From the NCBI GenBank assembly GCA_002435785.1, contig DIUC01000035.1, positions 1 to 64,000 on the forward strand: DNA of 64,000 nt, given 5' to 3'. Below, one piece after another: positions 25,292 to 34,314 of this stretch. Each line of letters begins with the position of its first letter. Within the stretch, counting starts at the first letter, position 1. Below the pieces are notes generated by a model that ran no database searches, was not told the DNA's origin, and was given only the letters and a program-made list of their open reading frames with translations. Origin of the DNA: Saprospiraceae bacterium UBA6168. Its GTDB lineage: Bacteria > Bacteroidota > Bacteroidia > Chitinophagales > Saprospiraceae. Made by a program: the position numbers and the translations under genes.

Positions 25292-25529
25292 AAGGTTCTA
25301 CGTGATTAGGCAAGGTTTGGTTTGCTGGCTATTTGGGAACGAGGAGCGAAAATAATGGGATTTTTTGTGGTGTGGGATAAAGGGCTAATATGTGGGCCGT
25401 TTTCAGGAAATGGGTGCTTGTTTTAAGGCATGCCACTTGATACCTTTACCGAAATATGTGTCCAGTACGACACAGGCAAGAACGCAAGGCACCTGACGAT
25501 ATGGCAAGCGGAAACAAGTAAAGCAAGAC

Positions 25530-26603
25530 ATGCAAATTGATAAAAACATCCATCGAGCCTTCACGCTTCCCGGTCATTTTTACCGGGACAAAGGTGTTTT
25601 TGACGAAGTCAAGGAAAAAATATTCGCTGCCACGTGGCACTACGTGGCCGATGCCGATGTGGTGAAAAACCCCGGCGACGTGTACCCGTTCACGCTGCTG
25701 GAAGGCGTACTCGACGAGCCGCTGGTGCTCGTCCGTGACCGGGAAAGTACGCTGCGCTGCCTCTCCAATGTCTGCACCCACCGGGGCAAGGTCATCGTGG
25801 AACAGCCGGGGAATGCTAGACTGATGCTCCGCTGCGGCTACCACGGGCGATGCTTCCGGCTGGATGGGTCGTTCAAGTCCATGCCGGAGTTTGGGCAGGC
25901 CGAGGGCTTTCCCACCGCTGCCGACGACCTGCCGCAGGTACATGTTCGGGAGTGGCTGGGGATGATTTTTGTTTCCCTCAACCCCACTTTTGAATTTGAG
26001 GAGGCGACCAGGCCCATCCGGGAGCGGACTGGTTTTTTGCCAATGGATACGCTTTGCTTCGAGCCGCAGGGTACGCAAGACTACATCGTGCAGGCCAATT
26101 GGGCGCTCTATTGCGACAATTTCCTTGAAGGCTTTCACATCCCGTTCGTGCATCCGGCGCTGAACGAGGCGCTGGACTTCGGGCAGTACGATTATGCGCT
26201 TTTCCGCTACTGCAACCTGCAAATCGGCATTGCCGACGAGGGCCAGCCGCACTTTGACCTGCCAGCGGACCAACCGGATTTCGGAAAAAAAATCTATGCC
26301 TGGTACTTCTGGCTCTTCCCGAATTTGATGCTCAATTTTTATCCGTGGGGGCTTTCGCTGAACATCATTGAGCCGCTCAACCACGAGCGAACGAGGGTGC
26401 GGTTTCGCAGCTATCGTTTTGAAAATCAGCCATTTAATCGCAGCGTCAATCAATTGGAGAAGACGGAACTCGAAGATGAGGCCGTCGTGGAATCGGTGCA
26501 GCGGGGCATCCAGTCGAGGTTCTACCTGCGGGGCCGCTTTTCACCGACGATGGAGAAGGGGGTGCATCATTTTCATGGGTTGGTGGCGGATTTTCTAAAA
26601 TAA
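25530..26603 (+). CDS. Rieske non-heme iron oxygenase, alpha subunit-like
   Basis: The 357-residue protein has an N-terminal Rieske [2Fe-2S] domain with ligands Cys82, His84, Cys102 and His105, and a C-terminal SRPBCC catalytic domain with His203 and His208 of the 2-His-1-carboxylate iron site (EGFHIPFVH). Its organisation resembles choline monooxygenase and other ring-hydroxylating oxygenase alpha subunits. No ferredoxin reductase is nearby, so the electron donor is encoded elsewhere. The substrate is unknown. The stop codon overlaps the strong convergent terminator. Confidence 0.88.
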   Translation: MQIDKNIHRAFTLPGHFYRDKGVFDEVKEKIFAATWHYVADADVVKNPGDVYPFTLLEGVLDEPLVLVRDRESTLRCLSNVCTHRGKVIVEQPGNARLMLRCGYHGRCFRLDGSFKSMPEFGQAEGFPTAADDLPQVHVREWLGMIFVSLNPTFEFEEATRPIRERTGFLPMDTLCFEPQGTQDYIVQANWALYCDNFLEGFHIPFVHPALNEALDFGQYDYALFRYCNLQIGIADEGQPHFDLPADQPDFGKKIYAWYFWLFPNLMLNFYPWGLSLNIIEPLNHERTRVRFRSYRFENQPFNRSVNQLEKTELEDEAVVESVQRGIQSRFYLRGRFSPTMEKGVHHFHGLVADFLK

Positions 26604-26655
26604 AAACAGCCCTGTTAGAGTTCGGTAACTCTAACAGGGCTGTTTCTATTTTAGA
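26594..26655. terminator. Bidirectional terminator between the Rieske gene and gcvT
   Basis: Perfect 19-bp arms (26604-26622 and 26627-26645) around a 4-nt loop are extended by complementary TCTAAAATA and TATTTTAGA flanks. It serves both convergent genes. Confidence 0.92.
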
Positions 26656-26658
26656 AAC

Positions 26659-27765
26659 CTATCCTTTATAAAAAGGCAGCTTCACCACTTTCGCTGCCAG
26701 CTTCTTGCCGCCAGCTACTACTTGAATATCGGTGCCTTCTTTCGCAAATGGCGTGGTCACGTAGCCCATGCCGATGGGTTTGTCCAATGAGGGCGACTGT
26801 GTGCCGGAGGATACTTTTCCGATGGTGTTGCCGTCCGTGTCCTCGATGAGGTAGTCGTGGCGGGGCACGCGGCGGTCGAGCACTTCGAAGGCGACGAGCT
26901 TGCGGCTGAGGCCCGCTTCTTTTTGTTTGCGAAGAAAATCGGCGTCGTTGAAGTCGCCCTTGTTCAGCTTGGTGATCCAGCCGAGGCCAGCTTCGAGCGG
27001 GGAGGTGGTGTCGTCAATGTCGTTGCCGTAGAGGGCGAAGCCCATTTCGAGGCGGAGGGTATCCCGTGCGCCGAGGCCGATGGGCTTGATGCCGTGGTTT
27101 GCGCCAGCAGCGAAAACGGCGTCCCAAAGGCCGGCCAGGTCTTCATTTTTTACATAAATTTCAAAGCCGCCGGAGCCTGTATAACCTGTGGCGCTGACGA
27201 GCACGTTGTCAATGCCTGCAAATTTGCCTTTTGCGAAGCTGTAATATTTCATGCTGCCAAGGTCAATATCGGTGAGGGATTGCAGTGCTTCGGCGGCCTT
27301 TGGGCCTTGCACGGCGAGCAGGCCGGTCTCGTCGGAGATGTTTATCATGCGGGCCTCGAAGTGGTTGTGCTTCGAAATCCAGTCCCAGTCTTTGTCAATG
27401 TTGCTGGCGTTGACGACGAGCATAAAGGCTTGTTCGCCCTCGGCGCACATGTCCTGCGGGAGGCGGTAAACGAGCAGGTCGTCCACGATGCCGCCCTGGC
27501 CATTGGGCAGGCAGGAGTATTGCACGTCGCCGATTTCGAGCTTGGAGGCGTCGTTGGAGGTCACTTTTTGCACGAGGTCGAGTGCCTGTTTGCCCCGCAC
27601 GATGAACTCGCCCATGTGCGATACGTCGAACACGCCAACAGCGGTGCGCACGCACTCGTGCTCTTCCCGGATGCCAGCATAGGAAATAGGCATGTTGTAG
27701 CCAGCGAACTCGGCCATTTTCGCCCCAAGGGCGGTGTGCTTTTCTGTCAGTGGTGTACTTTTCAT
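26659..27765 (-). CDS. gcvT: Glycine cleavage system T protein (aminomethyltransferase)
   Basis: The 368-residue protein is a full-length GcvT. It transfers the methylene group from the aminomethyl-lipoyl H protein to tetrahydrofolate, releasing ammonia. Visible motifs are TPLTEKHTALGAKMAEFAGYNMPISY, CVRTAVGVFDVSHMGEF (folate-side), GYTGSGGFEIYV, IGLGARDTLRLEMGFALYG and SGTQSPSLDKPIGMGYV. GcvP and GcvH are not in the window. The gene stands alone between a bidirectional terminator and a repeat-filled gap. Confidence 0.95.
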   Translation of the reverse strand: MKSTPLTEKHTALGAKMAEFAGYNMPISYAGIREEHECVRTAVGVFDVSHMGEFIVRGKQALDLVQKVTSNDASKLEIGDVQYSCLPNGQGGIVDDLLVYRLPQDMCAEGEQAFMLVVNASNIDKDWDWISKHNHFEARMINISDETGLLAVQGPKAAEALQSLTDIDLGSMKYYSFAKGKFAGIDNVLVSATGYTGSGGFEIYVKNEDLAGLWDAVFAAGANHGIKPIGLGARDTLRLEMGFALYGNDIDDTTSPLEAGLGWITKLNKGDFNDADFLRKQKEAGLSRKLVAFEVLDRRVPRHDYLIEDTDGNTIGKVSSGTQSPSLDKPIGMGYVTTPFAKEGTDIQVVAGGKKLAAKVVKLPFYKG

Positions 27766-27813
27766 TTTATCTTGATTGTAAATGGTTGATTTTAGTTTGC
27801 AATTTGACAGTGT

Positions 27814-27921
27814 GCAGTTGGCAGTCAGTCTTAAAGTCCAGTAGTCCTTTAGTCCAAAGTCGGTTCATGGCTGAAAGACTGAACAACTACCGGACTGACT
27901 GCTAACTGCCAACTCTTCAAA
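27814..27921. repeat. CAGTTGGCAGT-word inverted repeat upstream of gcvT
   Basis: GCAGTTGGCAGTCAGTC (27814-27830) faces GACTGACTGCTAACTGCC (27893-27910). The pairing is imperfect, with an inserted word. In between, AGTCCAGTAGTCCTTTAGTCC forms further repeats. It shares words with the perfect hairpin at 15282-15374. Confidence 0.75.
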
Positions 27922-27929
27922 GCTGCCAA

Positions 27930-29939
27930 CTACGATTTCGGTTCCACGAGCGTCACCTCTTCCATCAAATCACCTACCTCGATTTTGTGAACCACATCCA
28001 TGCCTTCTATCACTTTGGCGAAGATGGTGTAGTTGCCGTCGAGGTGGGGCGCTGGGCTGTGGGTGATGAAGAACTGCGCCGACTCGGTGTTATTGCCCGC
28101 CGAAGCCATGCCCACGTAGCCCTCTCGGTCGTAATGGAAATAAGGCAGCTCGGACCGGATGGCATAGTTGGGGCCGCCGTAGCCATCGCCACGGGGGCAG
28201 CCGCCTTGTGCCACGAAGTTGGGCACTACTCGGTGGAAGTTTTTGCCGTTGTAATATTTGTCCTTTATCAACTCCATGAAGTTGGACACGGTGCCGGGCG
28301 CTTGGTCGTGGAGCAGGTCGAGGGTGATGTTGCCTTTTTTGGTCTTGATGACCACCGTGGAACCGGGCTTGAAGTCCGTGATTATTTTCCAGTCAATTTT
28401 ATGGGTAAAATTGGGCTTGGTGGCCACGTATTTTTCCCCTTTGAAATAATCGAGCGTTTTTTTCACCTCTATATAGGTCTCAATTTCTTGGGGGAGGCGC
28501 AGTTTTTTCAGTGCATTTTCAAAGACGGACACGGAGTCGAATACAGACTTGAACTTGGCCGTAGAGTCCCGAAGCACTTCGGCGGCCACGGCCATCATGC
28601 CCACGTCGCCCGTGCTGATGGCGTCTTGGAAGCACTCTGCAAGCTCCCGCCTGGCATTAACGCCCCCCCCAAAGAACGAGGTGAAGTTGGGCATTTTGGC
28701 AATGTTGGCGAGGGCTTCCACGGAAGCCGTGCGCACCACCACATACTCGGAGGGATAGGCTGCGTCGCGGATGTAACGGTAGTTCCAGCCGTATTGCCCA
28801 AGTGCTTTGAGGGCGGCGGCCTTCTCGTAGGGCGAGGTTGCGTTCTCGTAGCGGCGCTTGATTTCCCAGTTCAGGTACTTCCGGGTTTCCTCAAAGCCGT
28901 AGGGCAAGTATTTGGAGGCGGCGGCGTACATGGTCATGGCCACTTGCCACTTGCGGCCCGGCTGTTTGGCTATTTCCCAATAGGTGCTTGCTTCTGTTGG
29001 TACACCGTGGCTCACAAAAAACTCGGCAGCCACTGTGGCCACAGCGAGGTTTGGGTCAGAGAGGGCATTATAGACGGTGGTTTTCACCTTTTCATACTCA
29101 AAATTGCCAAGGGCTCGCAGGATGTTGCACTTCACGCGGTAGTCCCGCTCCACGTTGTACTGCAAGAGCAGGGCGTTGGCGGCACGTTCCGTTTTGGTTT
29201 TGCCGAGGGCAATGGCTTGGCACATGCGAATGCGGTAGTCCTCCTCCCTGGCGAGTGCTGGTGCCAGCAGGCTGTCGCTGTTTTCAAAATCAATCTTTTT
29301 TATCCTCGAAAGGTAGTTGGCGGCGATGAAGCGCACACTGGTGGGAAACTTGGCACTGGTGGCAAAGTCCATCATCTTGGCAGTGCCCTCTACCGATATG
29401 GTGTCCCGAAGCCCGAAGCGGTAGATGCCCCAGGCTTGGCCCTCCAGCAGGGTAGTGTCCGTGAGGCGGTAAGTGCTAATGGTGGCCAATGCTTGCAGCA
29501 TTTTCTTGGTGCCGCATTTGCCGATGGCCTCCATGATGGCCGCATTGACGTTCTTCGAAATGCCGATGGTGTCCCCGCGGTCGAATGCGTTGAGCAGCAG
29601 CGATTCTGCCTTCTTGTCGCCGATCTGTCCCAAAGCGTAAGCCGCTGCGATGCGTACCTCCTCTTCCGGGTCGGCCAGCATGTAGGCAAGGCTGTCAATG
29701 GCCGCATTGTCCTTGATGGAAGCAAATGCGATGACGGCCATATAGCGAAGGGTGGCGTCCTTGTTCTTGAAATAGTACAGCAGGCTGTCGGTTTGGCCCC
29801 GGTCTTTCAAATCGTAAATGTCTTGGTAGGTGGGATTGGTAAAATCGAGGTGCACACCCATCGCTTTTTCTTCGGAAGGCGGTACGCACTGCGTGAATAG
29901 GCCAATACAAACTATCAGTAAGAATAAATATTTGCTCAT
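27930..29939 (-). CDS. Lipoprotein with HEAT repeats and C-terminal cyclophilin-type peptidyl-prolyl isomerase
   Basis: The 669-residue lipoprotein starts at ATG 29939 (MSKYLFLLIVCIGLFTQC), where the signal peptide ends. Residues about 50-450 are HEAT-like helical repeats (AAIDSLAYMLADPEEEVRIAAAYALGQIGD). The last ~155 residues are a cyclophilin domain (VVIKTKKGNITLDLLHDQAPGTVSNF, FHRVVPNFVAQGGCPRGDGYG, HLDGNYTIFAKVIEGMDVV), with catalytic Arg in FHRVV. It probably assists folding of outer-membrane or secreted proteins in the periplasm. Its ATG overlaps the upstream stop (ATGA), so the two genes are translationally coupled. Confidence 0.87.
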   Translation of the reverse strand: MSKYLFLLIVCIGLFTQCVPPSEEKAMGVHLDFTNPTYQDIYDLKDRGQTDSLLYYFKNKDATLRYMAVIAFASIKDNAAIDSLAYMLADPEEEVRIAAAYALGQIGDKKAESLLLNAFDRGDTIGISKNVNAAIMEAIGKCGTKKMLQALATISTYRLTDTTLLEGQAWGIYRFGLRDTISVEGTAKMMDFATSAKFPTSVRFIAANYLSRIKKIDFENSDSLLAPALAREEDYRIRMCQAIALGKTKTERAANALLLQYNVERDYRVKCNILRALGNFEYEKVKTTVYNALSDPNLAVATVAAEFFVSHGVPTEASTYWEIAKQPGRKWQVAMTMYAAASKYLPYGFEETRKYLNWEIKRRYENATSPYEKAAALKALGQYGWNYRYIRDAAYPSEYVVVRTASVEALANIAKMPNFTSFFGGGVNARRELAECFQDAISTGDVGMMAVAAEVLRDSTAKFKSVFDSVSVFENALKKLRLPQEIETYIEVKKTLDYFKGEKYVATKPNFTHKIDWKIITDFKPGSTVVIKTKKGNITLDLLHDQAPGTVSNFMELIKDKYYNGKNFHRVVPNFVAQGGCPRGDGYGGPNYAIRSELPYFHYDREGYVGMASAGNNTESAQFFITHSPAPHLDGNYTIFAKVIEGMDVVHKIEVGDLMEEVTLVEPKS

Positions 29940-30724
29940 TGAGTTTTGATTACTTCGATGCTTTCGTTGTTTAACCACCGTTGCATGAACGCTTTGTTGT
30001 TCGATAATTCAACGATGTAGTATTTGTCATAGGCACAAAAAACGGGCGACTTTGATGCTAACTCGATGGTGACAGCGCTGGGCGAAAAATAGCTCGAATG
30101 AATAAAAAAAAGGGCTTCCTTTCTTTTAAGCAAGTAACCAACATGGCTCTGGCCTAAGCCTACAAAACAAATTCCGTTTCCAATGGATTTATTGATTTGT
30201 ATCAGGTTTTCTGAGGTGCTTTCGCCCGATATTTCAATTACCTTACCGCCTGCTGCCAAGGATTTTGCCTCGTTTTCTGGCGTTTGCTGCGCAAGTTGGT
30301 AGCGGTTCACCCCCACTCCAATATGCTGCAAAGTAGTCGAAACGAAATAACCACAGGCCACCTCACCTTCACCTGGTGTGTCCGTATGGCCATAAAAATC
30401 CCATTTCGTACCATACCAAAATGGTATGATTTCGTCCATCAGCATTGTTTCAAAATACTCCCCAATTTCGCTGGCCTCCTTTGAAGCGAGCCACTTTCTT
30501 TTGTTTTTTGCCTCCCGGCAAATTTGTGGGTAGTTGCCTCCCATAGGCTTTAGTTTTATGTCAAAATCTGCCCAGTTGATAGTGTCACTTTCAAGCAAAG
30601 ACTCCGCTTTTTTGGCAATGACTTTGGCATAAAACGCTGGCTTTGAACCACTATATTTCTTGCCTAAAAAAATGGCAAAAACTCCACAAAGGATGATGCA
30701 AGCTAAAAAAGAAGTCTTTTTCAT
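29936..30724 (-). CDS. Secreted protein with a possible NlpC/P60-like cysteine peptidase fold
   Basis: This 262-residue protein has an N-terminal hydrophobic segment (FLACIILCGVFAIFLG). The segment ACGYFVSTTLQHIG places a cysteine at the start of a helix, and QSHVGYLL and FFIHSSYFS supply histidines, which resembles the Cys-His arrangement of NlpC/P60 or papain-like hydrolases. WYGTKWDFYGHTDTPGEGE is conserved-looking. The assignment is tentative and I cannot name a family. It overlaps the HEAT-cyclophilin lipoprotein by ATGA. A T9 run precedes the start on the minus-strand side. Confidence 0.6.
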   Translation of the reverse strand: MKKTSFLACIILCGVFAIFLGKKYSGSKPAFYAKVIAKKAESLLESDTINWADFDIKLKPMGGNYPQICREAKNKRKWLASKEASEIGEYFETMLMDEIIPFWYGTKWDFYGHTDTPGEGEVACGYFVSTTLQHIGVGVNRYQLAQQTPENEAKSLAAGGKVIEISGESTSENLIQINKSIGNGICFVGLGQSHVGYLLKRKEALFFIHSSYFSPSAVTIELASKSPVFCAYDKYYIVELSNNKAFMQRWLNNESIEVIKTQ

Positions 30725-30765
30725 GCTTTTTTTTTATAAAAACACGGAAGTCTTCCACTTTATTA

Positions 30766-33351
30766 TCACCCCCCATTGAACCCATCGTCCGCACTTTTTT
30801 TCTTGGTCGAGGTATCCCGTTTCATGACTTTTCCAGTGCCGAATGGGTCTTCGTAAAAATCGTCTCCACCTGCTGGGGCAGCACCACCACCATCATCACC
30901 AGCGCCAGAGCTTTCGTCATCGGAGCCACGGTTGTCGTAGTCGCTGCAATCGAGGCCAATGCTGAGGTCGCCGCCGGGCCTTTGGAAACGGGCTTTGGCG
31001 TCGTAGCCAATGGCCTTTGGGTCTTTTTCCAACCTGGAAATCAACGCCTTGCAGTAGGGTTTTGCCATCCGGCTGCCCTGCCCCTCCAACAGGGAGAGGA
31101 AACGAATCCAGCGGTCTTCGCCACCGACCCAGGTGCCCACCACGAGGCTCGGCGTGATGCCCATGAACCATCCGTCCACGTAGTCGTTGGTGGTACCCGT
31201 TTTGCCGCCGATTTCACTGCTCAGACCCATGCCGCCGCTGGCGTATTTCAGCATTTCCACCATCACGTAGTTGGGTTCTTCTTGTAAGGCTTGGTTGTCC
31301 TTCTGTTCTTGGCCATAGATGGTGCGGCCATTTTTGTCCTCAATCCTTGTAATGTAGATCGGCTTGCTGTGGTAGCCGTTGTTGGCAAAGGTCGTGTAAG
31401 CCCCGGTCATGTCCATCACGCTCATGTCGGCGGCGCCGAGAGAGATGGAAGGCTGTTTCGGTATTTTTTTGGTGTCAACCCCCATGTTGTCCAGCAGTTC
31501 GATGACTGGCTCGGTGCTGCCCATTTGCTGCATGAGGAACACCGAAACGGTGTTGACGGACTTCTGCAATGCGGTGCGGAGGCGAAGTTTGCGGTAGCTG
31601 TACTTGCCGTCGGAATTACGTGGCGTCCAGTCCTTGAGGAGTTGGAAGTTGCCTGTGCCGGCGGAGATGGTGCGGGGCACGTCGTCCACCTCCATGCAAG
31701 GCGACACGCCCTGCAACTGGATGGCCGTGGCGTAAATGAACGGCTTGAACGTAGAGCCTACCTGCCGGTTGGAGCGGGTGTGGTCATACGCAAAGTATTT
31801 GTGGTTGACGCCGCCTATCCACGCCTTGACATGGCCGGTTTTGGGGTCAATGGCCAGCGAGCCGAACTGTAGGAACATGTGGTGGTACTTCAGTGAATCA
31901 AGCGGCGACATGACAGTGTCCTTCTCCATGTTTGGATTGTAATCGAACACAATCATTTTTGTTTTCTTGTTGAACTCTACCTCTACTTTTTGTTGAAATG
32001 CCTGCCATTTACCTTTCAGTTCGTTCCATTTTTCCGACTGCATGGCCTTTCGCTGTGGGCCGCTGAGGTCTTTTTCCTTCAACATTTTTTCGATGGCAGC
32101 GTCGCCGAGGCGCAGGCCGTCCACGTCCGTTTCGAGGTCGGCCTCCAGCGAGCCGATGGCTTGATCCCGCATGACGGTGTACCGGTCGGAGGAGCGCACC
32201 ATTTGCGTGAGCTTGCGCTTGCGGTGGGCCAGCTCGGCATCCGTGGTTTTGTCGTCCTTATAGTCCCAAGGCGACTTCTTCATGCGCTTGTTCCAGAGGT
32301 CCCAGAAGCGTTTTTGCACCTGTGCCATGTGCGCCACCATTGCCTCTTCGGCGTGTTGTTGTATGATGGGGTCAATGGTGGTGTAAATCTTGAGGCCGTC
32401 CTTCCAGATATTGTAGGGCGAGCCGTCGGGCTTTTTTCGGGCATCCTCGCTTATCAGTATCCCTTTCATCAGTTCCTCGGCAAGCGAGGAGCGGAAGTAG
32501 GTGGCGAGTCCCTGCGTGTGCGTCTTGCGGCGGAACCTGGAGAGGTCAACATCCAAGACTTTCAGCGAATCATATTCCTCACGGGTGAGAATGCCGTTCT
32601 TCCGCATCTGGTCCAGCACCACCGAGCGTCGCTGCGTGGCTTTATCAAGCTTTCTTCTTGGGTTAAAAAGTGAGGGGTTCTTCAACATGCCCACCAGCAT
32701 GGCCGCCTCTTGGATGTTGAGAGAGTCTTGACTTTTGCCAAAATAGGTTTCGGAGGCCGATTTTATGCCATAACTGTCGTAGAGGAAGTCGAACTTGTTG
32801 AGGTACATCGCCATGATTTCCTCTTTGGTGTACTTGCTTTCGAGGCGCACGGCGATAATCCACTCCTTGAGTTTTTGTGGTATTCGTCCGATGAAGCTGT
32901 TTGCTTTTTGGCCTGTAAAAAGCAGTTTGGCCAACTGCTGCGTGATGGTGCTGGCACCACCGCTGCTTTTGTCGCCAAGGATGAAAGTTTTGACGATGGA
33001 TCTGCCCAACGCTCGGAAGTCAATGCCGGAATGCCTGTAATAGCGCTCGTCCTCGGTGGCCACCAGTGCCTGCTCCACGAATGGGGAGAGCTCGCTGAAA
33101 TCAACTGGTACGCGGTTTTCGATGAAATAGCGGCCAAGCACGGAACCATCGTCGGCGATTATTTCGGAGGCGAGTTCGCTCTTTGGGTTTTCGAGTTCCT
33201 CCGTGTCGGGCAGGTCGGAGAAGGAGAGCAGCAGCAGCGACAGCAAGATGCCGCCAATGCCCAAAGCCACCAACCGCCACATCCAGCGGATGATGCGGTG
33301 ATAGACCGGAAGCCTCATTTCTCTTAGTCGTTGCGGGGTGATGTTGGACAT
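30766..33351 (-). CDS. mrcA: Penicillin-binding protein 1A (glycosyltransferase/transpeptidase)
   Basis: The class A PBP of about 861 residues starts at ATG 33351 (MSNITPQRLREMRL); a GTG 33 bases upstream is less likely. It has one N-terminal membrane helix, a GT51 glycosyltransferase domain (EDERYYRHSGIDFRALGRS with the catalytic Glu, and GGASTITQQLAK) and a transpeptidase domain with the SxxK motif in GSTFKPFIYA, SVN in KSVNTVS and KTG in GGKTGTTNDYVDGW. It polymerises and cross-links peptidoglycan in the periplasm. The C-terminal tail is Asp/Gly-rich and low complexity (about 60 residues). Confidence 0.94.
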   Translation of the reverse strand: MSNITPQRLREMRLPVYHRIIRWMWRLVALGIGGILLSLLLLSFSDLPDTEELENPKSELASEIIADDGSVLGRYFIENRVPVDFSELSPFVEQALVATEDERYYRHSGIDFRALGRSIVKTFILGDKSSGGASTITQQLAKLLFTGQKANSFIGRIPQKLKEWIIAVRLESKYTKEEIMAMYLNKFDFLYDSYGIKSASETYFGKSQDSLNIQEAAMLVGMLKNPSLFNPRRKLDKATQRRSVVLDQMRKNGILTREEYDSLKVLDVDLSRFRRKTHTQGLATYFRSSLAEELMKGILISEDARKKPDGSPYNIWKDGLKIYTTIDPIIQQHAEEAMVAHMAQVQKRFWDLWNKRMKKSPWDYKDDKTTDAELAHRKRKLTQMVRSSDRYTVMRDQAIGSLEADLETDVDGLRLGDAAIEKMLKEKDLSGPQRKAMQSEKWNELKGKWQAFQQKVEVEFNKKTKMIVFDYNPNMEKDTVMSPLDSLKYHHMFLQFGSLAIDPKTGHVKAWIGGVNHKYFAYDHTRSNRQVGSTFKPFIYATAIQLQGVSPCMEVDDVPRTISAGTGNFQLLKDWTPRNSDGKYSYRKLRLRTALQKSVNTVSVFLMQQMGSTEPVIELLDNMGVDTKKIPKQPSISLGAADMSVMDMTGAYTTFANNGYHSKPIYITRIEDKNGRTIYGQEQKDNQALQEEPNYVMVEMLKYASGGMGLSSEIGGKTGTTNDYVDGWFMGITPSLVVGTWVGGEDRWIRFLSLLEGQGSRMAKPYCKALISRLEKDPKAIGYDAKARFQRPGGDLSIGLDCSDYDNRGSDDESSGAGDDGGGAAPAGGDDFYEDPFGTGKVMKRDTSTKKKSADDGFNGG

Positions 33352-33551
33352 CGTGTTGATAACTGTTTGCCGACAGGCCGCCACTTTTTGTTGCCAGCGG
33401 CTGCGGGTTGAAGCGCAAAACTACGAAAGGAAGTTGGGAGTTTGCAGGATTTGGGACGGCGGCTTTTTAGAAATGAAGAACTGAAAAAGGGTAAACTACC
33501 CCTCGCATTGCTTATGATTGCAGCGAAATAATCAAACTTTCCTTTTCAACT

Positions 33552-34004
33552 ATGCGTGCAGTCATCCAACGGGTTTCACAAGCTTCCGTCACCATTGAGG
33601 GCGTGGTCAAATCAGCAATCGGCCCCGGGTTGCTCATCCTGCTCGGCGTGGAGGATGCGGATGGGCCTGATGACATTGAGTGGCTCGCCAAGAAAATTGC
33701 GCAGCTACGAATTTTCGGCGACGAAAACGGGCTGATGAACCTGTCTGTTCAAGACATCAACGGCGGGCTGTTGGTGGTCAGCCAGTTCACGCTCCATGCC
33801 AGCACGAAAAAGGGCAACCGCCCCTCGTTCATCCGGGCAGCGAGACCAGAGGTGGCCATTCCCATTTATGAAAAATTTGTGGCGTCCCTTCGGGAAACGT
33901 CGGGGCTGGAGGTGCTGACTGGCGAATTCGGTGCGGATATGAAAATAGCCCTGCTCAACGACGGTCCCGTTACGATAGTGATGGACTCGAAGGCGAAGGA
34001 GTAG
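33552..34004 (+). CDS. dtd: D-aminoacyl-tRNA deacylase
   Basis: This 150-residue protein is a complete DTD. It hydrolyses D-amino acids and glycine mischarged on tRNAs. The signature motifs are present: MRAVIQRVSQASVTI, LLVVSQFTLHAST (SQFTL), GNRPSF and the cross-subunit cis-proline motif in LNDGPVTIVMD. It is divergent from the PBP1A gene and convergent with the cupin gene, with the second 21-bp array just downstream. Confidence 0.95.
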   Translation: MRAVIQRVSQASVTIEGVVKSAIGPGLLILLGVEDADGPDDIEWLAKKIAQLRIFGDENGLMNLSVQDINGGLLVVSQFTLHASTKKGNRPSFIRAARPEVAIPIYEKFVASLRETSGLEVLTGEFGADMKIALLNDGPVTIVMDSKAKE

Positions 34005-34026
34005 GTGCTGCAAGTTATGTGAAACG

Positions 34027-34270
34027 AATCCCGCACCCAAGAATTGAGTTCTCGCATCTATAAATATAGTTCTTTCATCATATAATGCTGTTCCCGCACC
34101 CAAGAATTAAGTTCCCGTATTCAAGAATTTAATTCCCGCACCCAAGAATACCGTTCCCGCATTTACAAAGAGCGTTCTTTCCTTATAGAAAAAGGTTCCC
34201 GCACCCAAGAATTGAGTTCTCACAAACAGGATACCGTTCTCGCACCCAGAATTAAATTCCATCTTATTAA
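34027..34270. repeat. Tandem 21-bp repeat array (GTTCCCGCACCCAAGAATT units)
   Basis: Eleven units plus a partial one start at 34027, 34048, 34069, 34090, 34111, 34132, 34153, 34174, 34195, 34216 and 34236. The first nine are exactly 21 bp, the last two are 20 bp. The consensus is RTTCCCGCACCCAAGAATT plus two bases. The RTTCY head is kept in nearly all units (AATC in the first), while the rest is near-identical in units 1, 4, 6, 9 and 11 and divergent in units 2, 3, 7, 8 and 10. It begins 22 bases after the dtd stop and lies between convergent genes. Confidence 0.95.
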
Positions 34271-34314
34271 AATGAGCGTAAAACCAAATTTTGTACTTTA
34301 ATTCCTTGTGCGGT

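Noticed and set aside
25292..25529. Gap between thrA and the Rieske gene
   Set aside because: Read on both strands; no gene, RNA or clear promoter beyond the repeat at 25211-25291 could be supported.
27987..29900. A 637-codon open frame antisense to the HEAT-cyclophilin gene
   Set aside because: It is rich in Gly, Val and His with no domain or start signal, and the sense strand encodes a clear lipoprotein. It is a GC-driven shadow.
8263..34270. CRISPR array reading of the 21-bp arrays
   Set aside because: Repeats of 10-20 bp with spacers of at most 11 bp, and no cas genes nearby, do not fit CRISPR.
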